Positions 12,101-23,638 are shown, numbered from the stretch's first letter. The stretch is DNA of 64,000 bases from Ananas comosus (GCF_001540865.1 NC_033630.1:13042969-13106968), one strand, 5' to 3'. Numbers and translations: made by a program. The notes: generated by a model from the letters alone, not told the origin.

Positions 12101-15100
12101 AATACCAAAAGAAAAAAAAATTCAATATCTTCTTGCCAAACTCTGTTCTATGATAACATTAACTAACCAGCATCATCACAATGGTATAGTACCCTGGTGG
12201 CTGGGTTAACGCTATTCTAAAGTGAGACCATAGAGAATAACTTCCAACAGAGTTGTATGAAAGATATAAGATGGAACATAACAAAGGCTGGAAATGAAAG
12301 ACTGCTAAACAACAAAAGAAACATTCAAGTTAAGATAAAATTCACCAGTATTCAGCCGTCATATCTCTCAAGCGAATTTCGAGTTTGTGATAAAGGGTTG
12401 ACTTCTCAAAGTCTTGCTTATTATGTGTCGGCTTAATAAAATTTGCCTCTAACACTCCTGTAAAGTAATAGAACCAGTAGTATTAAATATTTGCACCAAG
12501 TTCCAAAGCTTCAACTTCCCTCAGCAGCAAAAATTAAACAAAAAAAGAAAAGAATCCTTTGGAGTTTAATACTGTCTAAGGAAAATTTGGCATAAGCGCT
12601 TCTTACCAGCAATGCCTCTGCCTCTCTTTCTTGTAAAAACAAACACTCGCCAGAAGGGCTAAGGAAATGAAAATATTACAAAAAAAGTTATCAAACTAAG
12701 GAAATGAAATAATTAGAAGAAAGTTATCAAACTAAGGAAGTGAAATAATTAAAAAGAAAGTTATCAAACTGCTGTATAATAACATTTGTATTGCAGTAAA
12801 TTGAACGAAGTTGGATAAACAATTGGCAACCTCATTTATGAGAAGTTCAAGTATGTAATTAGCTGATAAAATATGCATTTATATTAATGTTTCCAGCATT
12901 AAAAAAAAAAAAGAAAAGAGATTTAAGTCATTGTAGCCTCAAAGAAATGCTCGATATTTGTAAGCTCAGCAAGGGATGACTGGTATGTAGCATGGCACCA
13001 GTAATTGGAAGGACTTCAATTTTGAAAATACCAGGGAAGTAATGTTAATGAAGAAATACTGAAAGGGCATATAAGAAAAAAAGGAATCACAGGACAGAAA
13101 TCAAATAACTTTTTGTGACAGACAAAATGAGATTCATCCATAGTCAGATTCCTTTTTAACTAGCTTAAGCTTCTTTAGATTGTGCGTTTGGTAGCTTGCA
13201 TAAACTAAAATATGAGAGACTATGAAAAGTGTTTGAGTGAGAAGTAGAGGGACCAAGCGGACATATAGGAAAGTATATGGACAATCCATACATTTTAACC
13301 AGAATTAATTCTTAACCGCATTGTTAGTTATCAGGTGAGAAATCCATGTAGAAGATAAATAATTGATTTCAAAATTGAAAATTCTAACAAAATGGAACTG
13401 ACAAAGTGATCTACATATTTAAAAGGAATGAGCAGCCAAAAATGAGTTGCCTTCTTGTTTCTACCAATATAAGCCGGTTTCTGTGGTAGACATTAAATCC
13501 ATGAACACTAAGCTTTGGAGCACCATCTAAGAATCCAATCGTGGTAATGACCTCGGCCTAACTTGATACAAGAGAAAAGAATATGTGAAGAGTTAATACA
13601 TAAAGTCAAAAGAATCACACTTGTACAAATATGTCTTACAAAATAGCAACCTAAAATCAATAGAATGTGTAACCAAAAAGAACCAACCTCTTTGCTCCCC
13701 AAAATTTGCGGTCTATATTTAATGCATTCACGAAATTTGAGATCATCAACTATGTGATGAGGGGTGACATCTCGTCCACGCAAGACTATTCTAAAGCTTT
13801 GTGGTAGATGCAGATATAATATAGATGCATACACCTGGAAAAGTTCACATACAGTAAGCTTAATACAGCCTGTAAATGGAGAAAGTGTAATCTAAGAGTT
13901 TCTAACTTACGCGAAGAGAGTAACGATATCGATTAGCAATATGCTTCTCGCTTAACATATTCGCCCTGCCACAAGGTGCTCCGGTAATCATAATGTCCTG
14001 CAACCAGGAAATCAAAACACCCTAAAGAACAAGGTCCACATTCTTGAAAGAAGAAAGAACAATAATAAGGAAAAAAAGGCTGCATAAAAGCTTATATTTA
14101 GCAAGACAAAAGCAGGAAATTATTACTACAATGTTACAACTTATCAAATTTTTAAAATGAAAGGTGATAGAATTAATGATAAGGATATCTTATATTGTTA
14201 GGTACATTAGAAGGCATTGCATTTATACGGACGATGCAGAAAATTAGGCAGATACCACCAAAACAAAATTTCTCAGTAATCAGATAATTTACAATTAAAA
14301 TATATGAAACTAAGAGATCCTTAAATCTGTCTTCATATTGAGAGATTACCGAACAATATACAGCCACCAGGTTAACCAGTCATTCTAGTTGCTTTACAAG
14401 GAGATTTAGCATTGATTAAATCCCTTTCATTTAGAACATTTGGACTTTTTTGTTTTTGCAAATTTAGATCATTTTCAGTTCTCTCAATCACAGTAGTCTT
14501 TGCATTTGTTCTCTCTTTCTTTCTTTCTTTTGTGTGGGAAATTATTTGATTTCCGTATAGAGTGTAAGAGCATTCTAATTGCAAAAAATAAAGAGAATAT
14601 ACAAAATTGCAAAAGCAAGAAAGATGCACCGGAAGATAAGATGGTAATTATACCTCCAAATCAGAAATAAAATCCAGTTCCATCTTCCCGGAATCATTGA
14701 ACCATAGATTGAATACAATAATTTTTGTGCCATGGTGCCCTATGTTGTCAAACTGCACAAAATAAAAAAAGGAAGTTTTCCTAAAGACGGCATAACTTGA
14801 GAAAATGAGAATAATAGGAATTACCAATAAAGTACACTAATTGCACCTTTTGCACTAAAACGTTTTGGAATGCAACAAAGAAAAATGGAATTCATTGCAG
14901 AAAGGGAAAAGTGAATCAAGATATAGTTGCAAAAGTATGTTATTTAAATTAAACCAAAGAATAGTTATGTACAGAAAATACCTTAAAGATGTAAACAAGA
15001 TGCTACAATTGGTTCACGCAATAATATGTATATATGTATGTATGTATATATGTATATATGTATGTATATATATATGTATGTATGTGCGTATGTATGTATG

Positions 15101-17308
15101 TTATTTAAATTAAACCAAAGAATAGTTATGTACAGAAAATACCTTAAAGATGTAAACAAGATGCTACAATTGGTTCACGCAATAATACATACATACATAC
15201 GCACATACATACATATATATATACATACATATATACATATATACATACATACATATATACATACATACATATATATATACATACATACATATATACATAC
15301 ATACATATATATATACATATATATATATACATATATACATACATATATATATATATATATACATACATACATATATACATACATACATATATATATACAT
15401 ACATACATACATATATACATACATATATATATATACATACATATATATATATATATACATATATATATACATATATACATACATATATATATACATATAT
15501 ACATACATATATATATACATATATATATATATATATTTGCAACTTACTTGTTTCAATAGTTCAACTTCTGTAGCAAAGGGAGACCATGTTAAAAGAGCAG
15601 ACAAATTAGAAGAGAAATGCCTTTGACCATGCGGAAGTAACCTCATAACTAGACCAGTTGATGGATCAAACTCATAATCCACCTACAGCAGGCAAAAAAT
15701 GATGCACCCATATGCAAAATCATTACAATAAAAGCATCAATGCCCAAAGGAAATTCTTTAAGTTCTGCATTTTACATGGAAGAATGAGGATACCATGAAA
15801 CAAACGACAGAAAACTAACCAAAACGTAAAAGAACTTACCACCGGTACTATTACATCATCATAACCAGCTTTTTGTAAAAATGTATACGAAAGAAGCCCG
15901 ACACTTTGAGTTAATGTTCTAATGACATGAAAATGATGCGTCAATGATGAAATTATATGTTAGTAACTGAAAAGATTGGCATTTAAAAAAAATTAAAATA
16001 CGAGTTAAGAGAACGCTAACCTGTTGTTCATCCTTCGGCTAAAGACAATAACATCAGCTCCAAGCCTCATGGTGCTGGTTTTAAAGCCATTTCCATCTGA
16101 ATGATAAGTAAACTAATAAGTACAAATTACAATATACGAGGAAATAATCTAAACCTTCTGAAGGAATCCTTACACTGTCCAATGAAAGAATCAGAATGCT
16201 TATCTGAAAAGCCAAAGCTCATGCAACGTCTCAAAGATTCCGGACCCATTCCACCTCCATCATCTAATTTACACAATATATGGTCAAGCTAAGAAGTCAG
16301 TCAACTAATGTAGGTCCTTCAATTAAGTCTGCTTGGTTTAACTTGTTTCAACTAAACCTACTGAGTTGAAGTAATTGAAAAAAGAGAAGCTTGATTCTTG
16401 CAATTAAAGTAATTTAAACATAATGGACTTACTTTAAGAATCCACATTACTAGTGGGCTGACTTAACAGTTTGACCAAAAAGTTCTATTGCAATAACGGG
16501 ATCAGATAGATCAATGGATGCATTCACAATACCAAGAAATGCTGGGAATACCTTGTACTAGTAGTGCATCATTTCCATCTCGAGAATTCGTGATTCTATC
16601 TACCTTAACAAATGTGGCTCCATTTTGTACCTATTTCATGTAAAATAAAGGAAGAATGGGAAAAAAAAGGCAACAGGACTTAAATATGGGGTTAAATGGT
16701 AGAGAAGGTGACGAAACCTCGTCAACTGCATTATCAAGCAGCTCTGCAATAGCTGAAACATGAAAAATTCAAGTTATATCATTTGCAAGAGAAAGCAGTC
16801 ACTTCAAGTGGCAGTTCAGAAACCACAGTGGAACGCACCACCAAAAGCCCACTTCTGTGAAGTAGCATTTGAGTGGAGAAATTTGGGATGGATGCGTAAG
16901 CGGTTCTTGCCATCTACAACATCAGGAATAAACCAAATGTCACAAACAACCACCAAAACTAATGGGATACATGGCAGATAAATAGGATGTCTTAGAAGCC
17001 AGGTAGTACGCACTTTGAGAGACTGGTACAGAATTTGATCTGGTTGTATAGTCTCCTGCTTTCCAGAATTGGCGGCAAAATGGTATGGAATTGAGTAAGG
17101 TAGGAAGATCATGAAATTCATTACCAGATAAACTCTCTTGGTCCATTAACCATGAAGAAGAAGGTATGACTCCCTTTGAACTTCCAAATTTTAAGTTGTC
17201 ATTTGACCTAGCTTTCTCTTGCACTAGACGTGTTTCCTTACAAGTTGTAAGCTCTGTATTTTCAGTTTCTTCATCACTGCATAAGTCAACAAAGCACTCG
17301 AAGCTCAT
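9200..17308 (-). CDS. MORC-family GHKL ATPase (MORC1/MORC6-like)
   Basis: Twenty exons on - (high to low): 17014-17308, 16839-16913, 16718-16752, 16552-16630, 16174-16263, 16021-16096, 15840-15918, 15548-15682, 14654-14752, 13911-13997, 13688-13834, 13465-13557, 12607-12658, 12346-12457, 11470-11579, 11238-11360, 11040-11149, 9971-10044, 9659-9701, 9200-9277. They sum to 663 residues, closing at TAG. GHKL motifs are intact: N-box ELLDNAVDE (127-135), DDGGGM (162-167), GFSDK (about 179) and [15 protein letters not shown] from 192. The S5-like region follows ([10 protein letters not shown]). The last ~60 residues look like a coiled coil. Plant MORCs compact heterochromatin and act with RNA-directed DNA methylation and immunity; that role is from family knowledge. 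The first exon has a possible acceptor at 17317, so an untranslated 5' exon is likely; an in-frame ATG at 17338 would add 10 residues if the leader is unspliced. Confidence 0.92.
14936..15537. repeat. (TATG/CATA)n microsatellite with duplicated and inverted blocks, inside a MORC intron
   Basis: An ~90-base unique block (14936-15026) is repeated directly at about 15098-15187. Between the copies lies a TATG-type array (15027-15100) with a GTGCG interruption. After the second copy the same array appears as its reverse complement (15188-15261), then continues as CATA/TA repeats to 15535. The layout is block, array, block, inverted array. All of it lies in the intron between exons 15548-15682 and 14654-14752, so it should not alter the protein. 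Open frames rich in Ile-Tyr here are repeat translations. Confidence 0.85.
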
Positions 17309-18340
17309 TCCAAGAGCTACACATACAAATAAACACAATCAGTGAGAGAAATACATAATTAAATCAAATGTACAGTTGTTGAAGCCTTTTTCATGTGTCC
17401 AGAAATATTACATGTTCTGAGATTAAAGGGCTTCATCTAAATCTAAGGAATCATTTGATAAGTAGTGCATGCAGAAGATGTCAGCACTTGGCAATTCCAG
17501 TCAAATGAAGATTCATAGTTTAAGCAAGGAAATAATAGCATTAATTTTAATTAAGTAGAAGGTATAAACACACAATTTTCATCTCAAAAAGTGAGAAAGA
17601 AAGAAAGAAAGAAAGAAAGAAGAATGGTTATAGAAGTAAAATCCCACAAATAATAGACAAACAAAAGAATTTCATTTAAAACAAATCTAAAATCTAATCC
17701 AAGCTCTTGTCAATAGTTCAGAAAATAATCAGACGCTGACGACAAAAGTCGCAATGGTGAAATTAGAAATATGAACTGAACCTTAAGTTATAAATCAGCA
17801 GGGCCTATTCGGATCCACGAATATCTTGTTTAGTACGCATCTTCAATTTACTCAAGGGGCATGTTGTAATTTGTAATTAGTAGATGGAGATTATGGAAGG
17901 ATGCCTACAATCAAATATATTTTATATCCTGCCTCTAATTTATGTTTCACAGAATATGATATGACAAATCTCCTCGTCAGTGGAATTTGCCATCTCGAAA
18001 ACAGAGAAGCCGGAATTATTAACTATTCACTGTAGCTAAAAATCTATTCTCTTGGTTGCATTCACAAATCAAATTCTATAACACACACATTACCATTATC
18101 ATCAGATAACATCAGATAACCTGTTCCGGCATCCAAACAAGCCCATAAAATCTGTGGATACGAAATTATGGATAGCTATGCCTATGCACCTTCTANAATC
18201 TTAAATAAGTGAGCATTAATTTTCTCGTAATGATTTTGTATCTTTGTTATCATTAAATGTATGATTTGAAATGGTCAAATATATAAGATATAATAGTGAT
18301 ATATAAATCTCTTAACTTGGGTGTAATATTTTAGGCAGTT
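17309..18340. other. divergent spacer, MORC side
   Basis: Upstream region of the MORC gene. It contains a (GAAA)n tract at 17595-17622 and an ambiguous base at 18196. It should hold the MORC promoter and perhaps a non-coding first exon, but I cannot place either. No other gene seen. Confidence 0.5.
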
Positions 18341-18665
18341 GCTAGGTCTAAGAGGTTAAATGGTAAGTGTCCTAGGGTTAGAGTAGTTTTCGGATGGGTG
18401 ATGCCTCTCGAAAGTGAGGTGTCACAGTTGATATCAGAACCAATCACTAGCCGAAAGTGTGAAATAAGTTTCGATCGAGTTGAGGTTACATAGCAGTCAG
18501 AGTGTGACTTCACAGCTGACGGTCGTTGTGGGTGAAGCGCGCGCAGCTCCCCACAAGATCGGTTAAAACTGGCGAGACGAGCCTCACATTGCCTAATATT
18601 TGTGAGTGTTTTTAAGCCTCACGAGAACATCAGCATTTAAAGAAGGAAGAAATGTAGAATATAAA
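18341..18665 (+). mobile_element. Cassandra-type TRIM retrotransposon remnant with 5S rRNA-like domain
   Basis: About 18348-18427 resembles the 3' half of plant 5S rRNA: AGAGTAG, then GGATGGGTGA, then a diverged match to the CCTCCTGGGAAGT and GTGTTGCA part. Directly after it, 18429-18440 (TGATATCAGAAC) differs at two positions from the initiator tRNA-Met primer-binding site TGGTATCAGAGC. A short non-coding inner segment follows and ends in a purine run (AAAGAAGGAAGAA, about 18640-18653), then TGTAGAAT, a plausible start of a second LTR. 5S-like LTRs next to a tRNA-Met site are the known hallmark of Cassandra TRIMs, which encode no protein. I could not find two complete LTRs, so this is a partial or decayed copy. 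Confidence 0.55.
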
Positions 18666-19336
18666 ATTAATAATCCTATACATAAGTTATAGTATTTTGG
18701 ATGATGATTAACCCACATGTTTAAAAAAGTTAATCGTACTAGGACTAGAGAAGTAATATAATAGATGACCCCCCTATAAATTAAACTGAGGCATCACATT
18801 AAGATAGAAAATCCTAATAATTTGATATCAGTGCTGTAATTAAGATGCGATGATTCAAAAAATTAGAAATGAGAGTAGTTTGATTTGGTGATTGTCCACC
18901 AATCCACGGCTCCATTTGCGGCGGTAATATCGAAAGATACGACGTATCATCGTCAAGGTAAGTCCACAAATTTTTCAACGTTTCCTTTGCAAGGAAATCC
19001 GTAGGTTTTCCACAATTTCTAAAATTTTTTCTATAAATATTTGGAATTTTTTAATATTATTTTGATATTTTTGGAGTTTAAGAAAAGAGGATAAAGAAAA
19101 TGAAACAGTGTTTTATGACCAAATGAGAAGTGCTAGCCCTACAACCCAAATGGGCTTGTAATCTTACAATTTCATCATCACTAGTCTTGTTATTTTTTAT
19201 TTTTTTTATAACTAATATTTGAAATTAGCAAATTTATATTGCTGGAAATTAAAATTTATCTTCACAATTTCATCCACCCATTTAGGTTTTGACGTCCTCT
19301 TCAGCCCAACACACCAGTCCAAGATCACCAAACGAT

Positions 19337-19370
<34 letters not shown>

Positions 19371-19700
19371 AGGTCTATCAAAAGATACAAAAATATATAT
19401 AACGGTGCATGGTTTTTGCTCGAATTTTATTTTGGGACCTTAATATCAACTTGCATTAACACGCGTCAACTGCATGCATGCATTCGCTGTGCCAGGTGCC
19501 GCTTGCTACATATATCAGACGTGCCGCATCTGCCACTAGCTCTTCTTCTCCTTCCTCTTGCTCTTTTCCTAAAACGTGTCTAGTCTAGTAATTAATTTGT
19601 CGACAACCTTAATTTTCATCCTCTCCCGCTTGCTTTTCTAGATCTCTCGACTGATCCCTTTCCTCGAGCGATCGAGTCCGAGCATGCAGAAGAACTAGAG
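18666..19700. other. spacer and promoter region of the COX5C gene
   Basis: AT-rich sequence with a long poly-T run at about 19337-19368. About 19560-19700 is pyrimidine-rich and is probably the first, untranslated exon of the COX5C gene. No coding gene recognised. The first part may include the decayed right end of the TRIM remnant. Confidence 0.5.
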
Positions 19701-19868
19701 GTCTGTTCTTCTTCGCCGAGATTAATTTAATGTAATGAACCCTTGGTTCGCATGCGAGTGGTATCTGTATACTAGCAATACGTAGCTAAGAACTAAATAA
19801 TATCTTAGTTCTTAAATACAAATTAGTTCTGCTCTAGCTAGTAGGTTTTGATATTAATTTCCGTGCAG
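19701..19868 (+). other. probable 5' leader intron of COX5C
   Basis: A donor (AGAG/GTCTG at 19701) and an acceptor (CCGTGCAG ending 19868) bracket a 168-base AT-rich stretch just before the start codon at 19899. Plant COX5c genes are known to have a leader intron that raises expression. The boundaries here are inferred from sequence only. Confidence 0.5.
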
Positions 19869-19898
19869 CTAGCAGTACGCATTCGGGGGCAAAAAGGC

Positions 19899-20159
19899 AT
19901 GTCGAGTGCGCAGAAGATCGCGAGCCATGCCGCGTCGAGACGGCCGAAGCCGCCGCCGAACGTGGTGAAGGAGATGTTCTACGGGATCAGCCTGGGGCTG
20001 TTCGCGGGATACTTGTGGAAGCTGCATCACTGGAACAACCAGAGGCGGACCAGGGAGTTCTACCAGCTGCTCGATCAGGGCAAGATCAGTGTAGTCGGCG
20101 GTGGCGGCGGCGACGATGACCGACGACAAGATCAGAATCGAAGAGAGAACATTAATTGA
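19899..20159 (+). CDS. COX5C: cytochrome c oxidase subunit 5C
   Basis: A single coding exon of 86 residues. The core PNVVKEMFYGISLGLFAGYLWKLHHWNNQRRTREFYQLLDQGKISVV matches plant COX5c: one membrane helix (about residues 27-43), then the conserved KxHHWNxQRxTRxFYxLLxxGxISVV block. It is a small nuclear-encoded subunit of mitochondrial complex IV. The family is usually near 64 residues. This one has a longer N-terminus ([20 protein letters not shown]) and an unusual tail of five Gly, then acidic, Arg and Asn residues after the ISVV that normally ends the protein. The start is the only ATG that gives the conserved region without extra unrelated sequence; an upstream ATG at 19848 lies in the presumed leader intron. 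Confidence 0.9.
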   Translation: MSSAQKIASHAASRRPKPPPNVVKEMFYGISLGLFAGYLWKLHHWNNQRRTREFYQLLDQGKISVVGGGGGDDDRRQDQNRRENIN

Positions 20160-20850
20160 GAGCGACTGCTAATTTCATGTAATTATGTATAAGCGCTTAA
20201 GTGGTTGGCCCTGTACGTAACTGTGTTAGTGCAATCTGAACTTCTGTAATGTAGAGCTAAAAATATTGTACGTACGTGCCGGTTTCGTAAATTAATACAG
20301 CTCAATATGCTACCCTTTATTATTATTATTTTTTAAAAGCCCAGTTACTCTCTATTTTTAACTAAATTTAAATTTTTTTAAAAAAAATTAAACAAGGCAA
20401 ACTCTAAAAACTCTCCTTCTTCTTTTTTTGTTTATCTTTGGGTTTTTTTTTTTTTTTGTTGTTATTAGCTTCTTTTTCTTATTTCAGGTTTTTTGACATC
20501 GTAAAATGCAAATGGACGGAATTTTTTTTTTTTTGAGAGAGATTTAAAAAAAAAAAAAGGAGGATATGGTTGTTTCGTTTATTTTTTTCCTAAATTTATT
20601 TTATTTTTTAAGAAATGAATTTATTTATAGCTAAAAATAAGTAATATTAATATGGGACGAGGTTCTAAAAACAACAGGCTGTTGTTTCCAGGCCTTATTT
20701 GGGGCCTTGGGCCACCCCAGCTAACTTATAGTTATAAACTTAAATACGCCGCAGCCGGCCCTAATGGGCTGAGGAATAATTATTTTGTTGTTGCCGGCTG
20801 CGGCATTTCTCCTCCTCCCGCCTGCGCTTGGATTGGCGCCGCCCCTTTTC
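20160..20850. other. spacer between COX5C and DPH7
   Basis: COX5C trailer followed by AT-rich sequence with several poly-T and poly-A runs (about 20440-20560). From about 20690 GC content rises, probably marking the DPH7 promoter. GGCCT/GGGCC words cluster at 20690-20765. No gene seen. Confidence 0.5.
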
Positions 20851-20865
20851 CTCTCTAATCTGCCG

Positions 20866-20919
20866 CGCTCTCTCTCTCTCTCTCTCTGAATCTGACATCC
20901 CCTCCTCTTTCCTCTCTTT

Positions 20920-20950
<31 letters not shown>
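20866..20950. repeat. (CT)n and (GCT)10 microsatellites in the DPH7 leader region
   Basis: A CT tract at about 20866-20887 and ten GCT units at 20921-20950 lie some 700 bases before the DPH7 start codon. They are probably in its untranslated first exon, with a leader intron running to the acceptor just before 21655. The long Gln-, Ala- or Arg-Glu-rich open frames on the opposite strand are repeat translations. Confidence 0.75.
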
Positions 20951-20952
<2 letters not shown>

Positions 20953-21277
20953 CGCAGTCCCTCTTCGCCTCTCTTTCCAACCAAGTCTGGACTGCTGTTG
21001 AGGCTTGGTTTGCTGCCCAGCAAATTCACAAGTTGCGCCACTTCGCTCAACTTTCTTGGATTCAGGTGCGGAAGGACTGAACAGACAATTATCAGTTTTT
21101 TTTTTTAAAAAAAAAAAATCCATTTTGGGTTCAAATCTGGAAACACTCTTCTCTTTTGCTCGTTATAGTTCATTTCAGCATGTGGTTCGAAATTTGATAT
21201 GAACTTCGACGACATCTATTGCCGCACTAGAGCATGCCGGAGGCGACCTCATTTTGTTTAGACCTCCATTATTTATT

Positions 21278-21289
21278 TGGTATCAGAGC
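21278..21289 (+). other. isolated tRNA-Met primer-binding-site motif
   Basis: TGGTATCAGAGC matches the LTR-retrotransposon initiator tRNA-Met primer-binding site at all 12 positions. It lies in the DPH7 leader intron. I see no clear LTR end before it nor coding domain after it, so it could be a decayed remnant or chance. Confidence 0.3.
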
Positions 21290-21654
21290 TTCGGGAAGTG
21301 AGCCCACTTTTTAAAATTTTAGTTTGCTGCCGCCGGGTTGGGCCTGAGCACTAATTTTCTGCCATTAGCAGCTCTATTGACGGATCATTTCAAGATTGTT
21401 TGATTAGAAACGTTTCAGGAGAATTCGCTATAAGGGGAAGGTAGCAAGCTGATATTTTGACTTTTAGCTAGATGTCCAATAATGGTTGTCTATGCGCAAG
21501 TTTTTATGCACTATTTCTCGGACTACCAGTGAAACATTTTCTGGTACTTTTGGGAGTGAGAGCATGGTCCAAGTGAACCTCAGGAAATTTTAATGGCTTT
21601 GGTTGGCCAACTGAGTATTTGTGCTAACTATTCACCTTTGTATGCTATTGTAGG

Positions 21655-22718
21655 ATGGATATTGCCTGTTGCCAATTAGATGGAAATGCTGACGCTGTTG
21701 AGTTCTGCCCACATAGTCCTTTTCATCACATTCTGGCTGCGGCAACATATACGCTACAAGAGGGCACGCAACCACATCGAACCGGAAGCATCTCGCTTTT
21801 CGATACGAATGCTGAAACAGGGCTTGGATTAGTCCATCGAGTACAGACAGCTGGTGTTTTTGACATCAAGTGGAACCCGAGTGGAGGAAGCAGTTATCCA
21901 TTACTTGCTCAAGCTGACGCAGATGGATGCGTAGTTCTTCGTGCTTTACAATCAAATCAAGGGGCGGAAGACCAAGGTCCTACCATTTTCCGACTCCTCT
22001 TTAATAGTTCTTCAACTGTAATACTTTACTGAACCAAATCGACTTTGGTGCTACTTATAATGAATACCCTTTGTTGTTCAAACTTGCTTGATGTTGGGTG
22101 TAATCATACAATTTATATGGTTTTATCTCATCTTGAGATCATGTAAATCTTTGGCTACTGTATTCCATTAGTCACTGAACTTGCGGTGAAGTTTCACTCA
22201 GGTTCCCGAACTTCACATTGTCGCTATTGAGTCCTTCAACCTTGATCATTCCATCAAACTCCATGTAGTTTTCCTGAAGGAATGATGATGTGCTGGTCAA
22301 GTCAGCTGAATCATTATAGTCTTGAGGTGGTTTGGCAAAAGAATCACCCGTGCATGCTGTCACTGCATCATCTTTTGGAGAAAATGTGGTAGTTAAATCA
22401 GCTACGACATCATGCCTCAATCAGGAAAACTAAACTGAATCTCATTGAGTAACTGGATGAAACACGAAGTGAAAGTTCAGACTTCAGTGATTCAACTGCA
22501 AAAAATTGAAATTTGGTTGCCTAAGTGAAGTTTCTGATAACTTCAATGACTAACAGTGTATTTTACCTTAGATCTTTCCTTTGAGAAACTGTGAGTTGGT
22601 TTTGTTAGTTATGCCCAGCTTCAATGCCTGATTGCTTCATCAGATTTNGGTTATTATTGTCATTGACTATACCTACTGGAAATGATTGTTCATTAGTTAT
22701 CACGTTCTCTCTTTGTTG

Positions 22719-22749
<31 letters not shown>

Positions 22750-23638
22750 ACTTTTACTTTGCCCTTCATTGTGCTGATACTTTCTGTTGGTTATTCCAAG
22801 CTTCAGTATATTGTTGCTTCGTCAAAATAGAAAGGAAATAAACTTTTATTTCTTCACTTGATTATGTTGATAATATTTTTTTTGATTTTAAGTATATGAT
22901 CAGTATCATTAAATAAATGCAGGAATTTTCTTGAGAGACATTTGTACAGAAAAGATCAGCTCGGCAATGTGCTTATGTGTAGACTGGGAACCAGTGGCAG
23001 AATCTATTTCTGTTGGTCTTTCAGATGGTTCAATATCTGTGATCTCTCTCAGGGAATCCCAGTTGCATGTATTACAATCCTGGCTCGCTCATGAATTCGA
23101 GCTATGGGCTACATCCTTTGATATCTTCCACCAGCACTTATTATACGCCGGTTCAGATGACTGTCATTTCAGCTGTTGGGATTTGCGTCAGAATCCATCC
23201 AGCTTAGTGTTTCAGAATGCAAAGTCCCACAAGATGGGCGTTTGTTGCATCACTCAGAGTCCTTTGGATCAGAATATTCTACTGACAGGAAGCTATGATG
23301 AATTCCTCAGAGTGTGGGACATAAGATCAACGACAAAACCTGTAAATGAAAAATCTATTCACTTGGGGGGAGGGGTTTGGAGAATTAAACACCATCCATA
23401 TATTTCTGGTTTGGTACTGGCGGCATGCATGCATGGTGGTTTTGCTGTTGTGAAGATCGGAGAGGGAGATGTTAGTTTACTTGAAACATATAGCAAACAC
23501 GAATCATTAGCATATGGAGCTGATTGGCAGAAAGGAGGGTGCTTGGATAATCAGAGTTCCAAGACTTTAGTAGCTGCTACTTGTTCATTTTACGATCGCC
23601 TTCTCCGGATTTGGCAGCCAAAAACCCTGATATGTTGA
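21655..23638 (+). CDS. DPH7: diphthine methyltransferase (WD40 protein DPH7/WDR85/RRT2)
   Basis: Two coding exons, 21655-21976 and 22923-23638, join through a split Gly codon to give 345 residues. The start MDIACCQLDGNADAVEFCPH closely resembles plant DPH7 N-termini. It is a WD40 propeller; recognisable blades include LYAGSDDCHFSCWDLR, LLTGSYDEFLRVWDIR and AATCSFYDRLLRIWQPK. DPH7 hydrolyses the methyl ester of methylated diphthine on eEF2, which allows the final amidation to diphthamide; this is family knowledge. The start ATG sits directly after a TTGTAG acceptor, so a non-coding first exon near 20.85-21.07 kb is likely. The 946-base intron carries a foldback element. Length and ending fit the family; it is more likely this gene than another WD40 protein because both the N-terminus and the final blade match. 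Confidence 0.9.
22168..22553. mobile_element. non-autonomous foldback (MITE-like) element in the DPH7 intron
   Basis: The left end TTAGTCACTGAACTT and the reverse complement of the right end (TTAGTCATTGAAGTT) form an imperfect terminal inverted repeat. Similarity continues inward (AAACTTCACTTAGG against AGTTTCACTCAGG, and TAGTTTTCCTGA on both arms). There is no protein. This is the common plant foldback style built on 'TTAGTCcCTGAACTT' words. Target-site duplications were not clear. It contains an open frame on - that I regard as chance. Confidence 0.55.

Noticed and set aside
15026..15682. Long open frames of Ile-Tyr, Met-Tyr-Val or Cys-Met repeats on both strands
   Set aside because: They translate the (TATG/CATA)n microsatellite in a MORC intron; only the short exon 15548-15682 is coding.
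20721..21123. Gln-, Ala- and Arg-Glu-rich frames on -
   Set aside because: Translations of the GCT and CT microsatellites in the DPH7 leader region.
22172..22420. 82-codon frame on - in the DPH7 intron
   Set aside because: Lies inside the foldback element; no similarity to a known protein.
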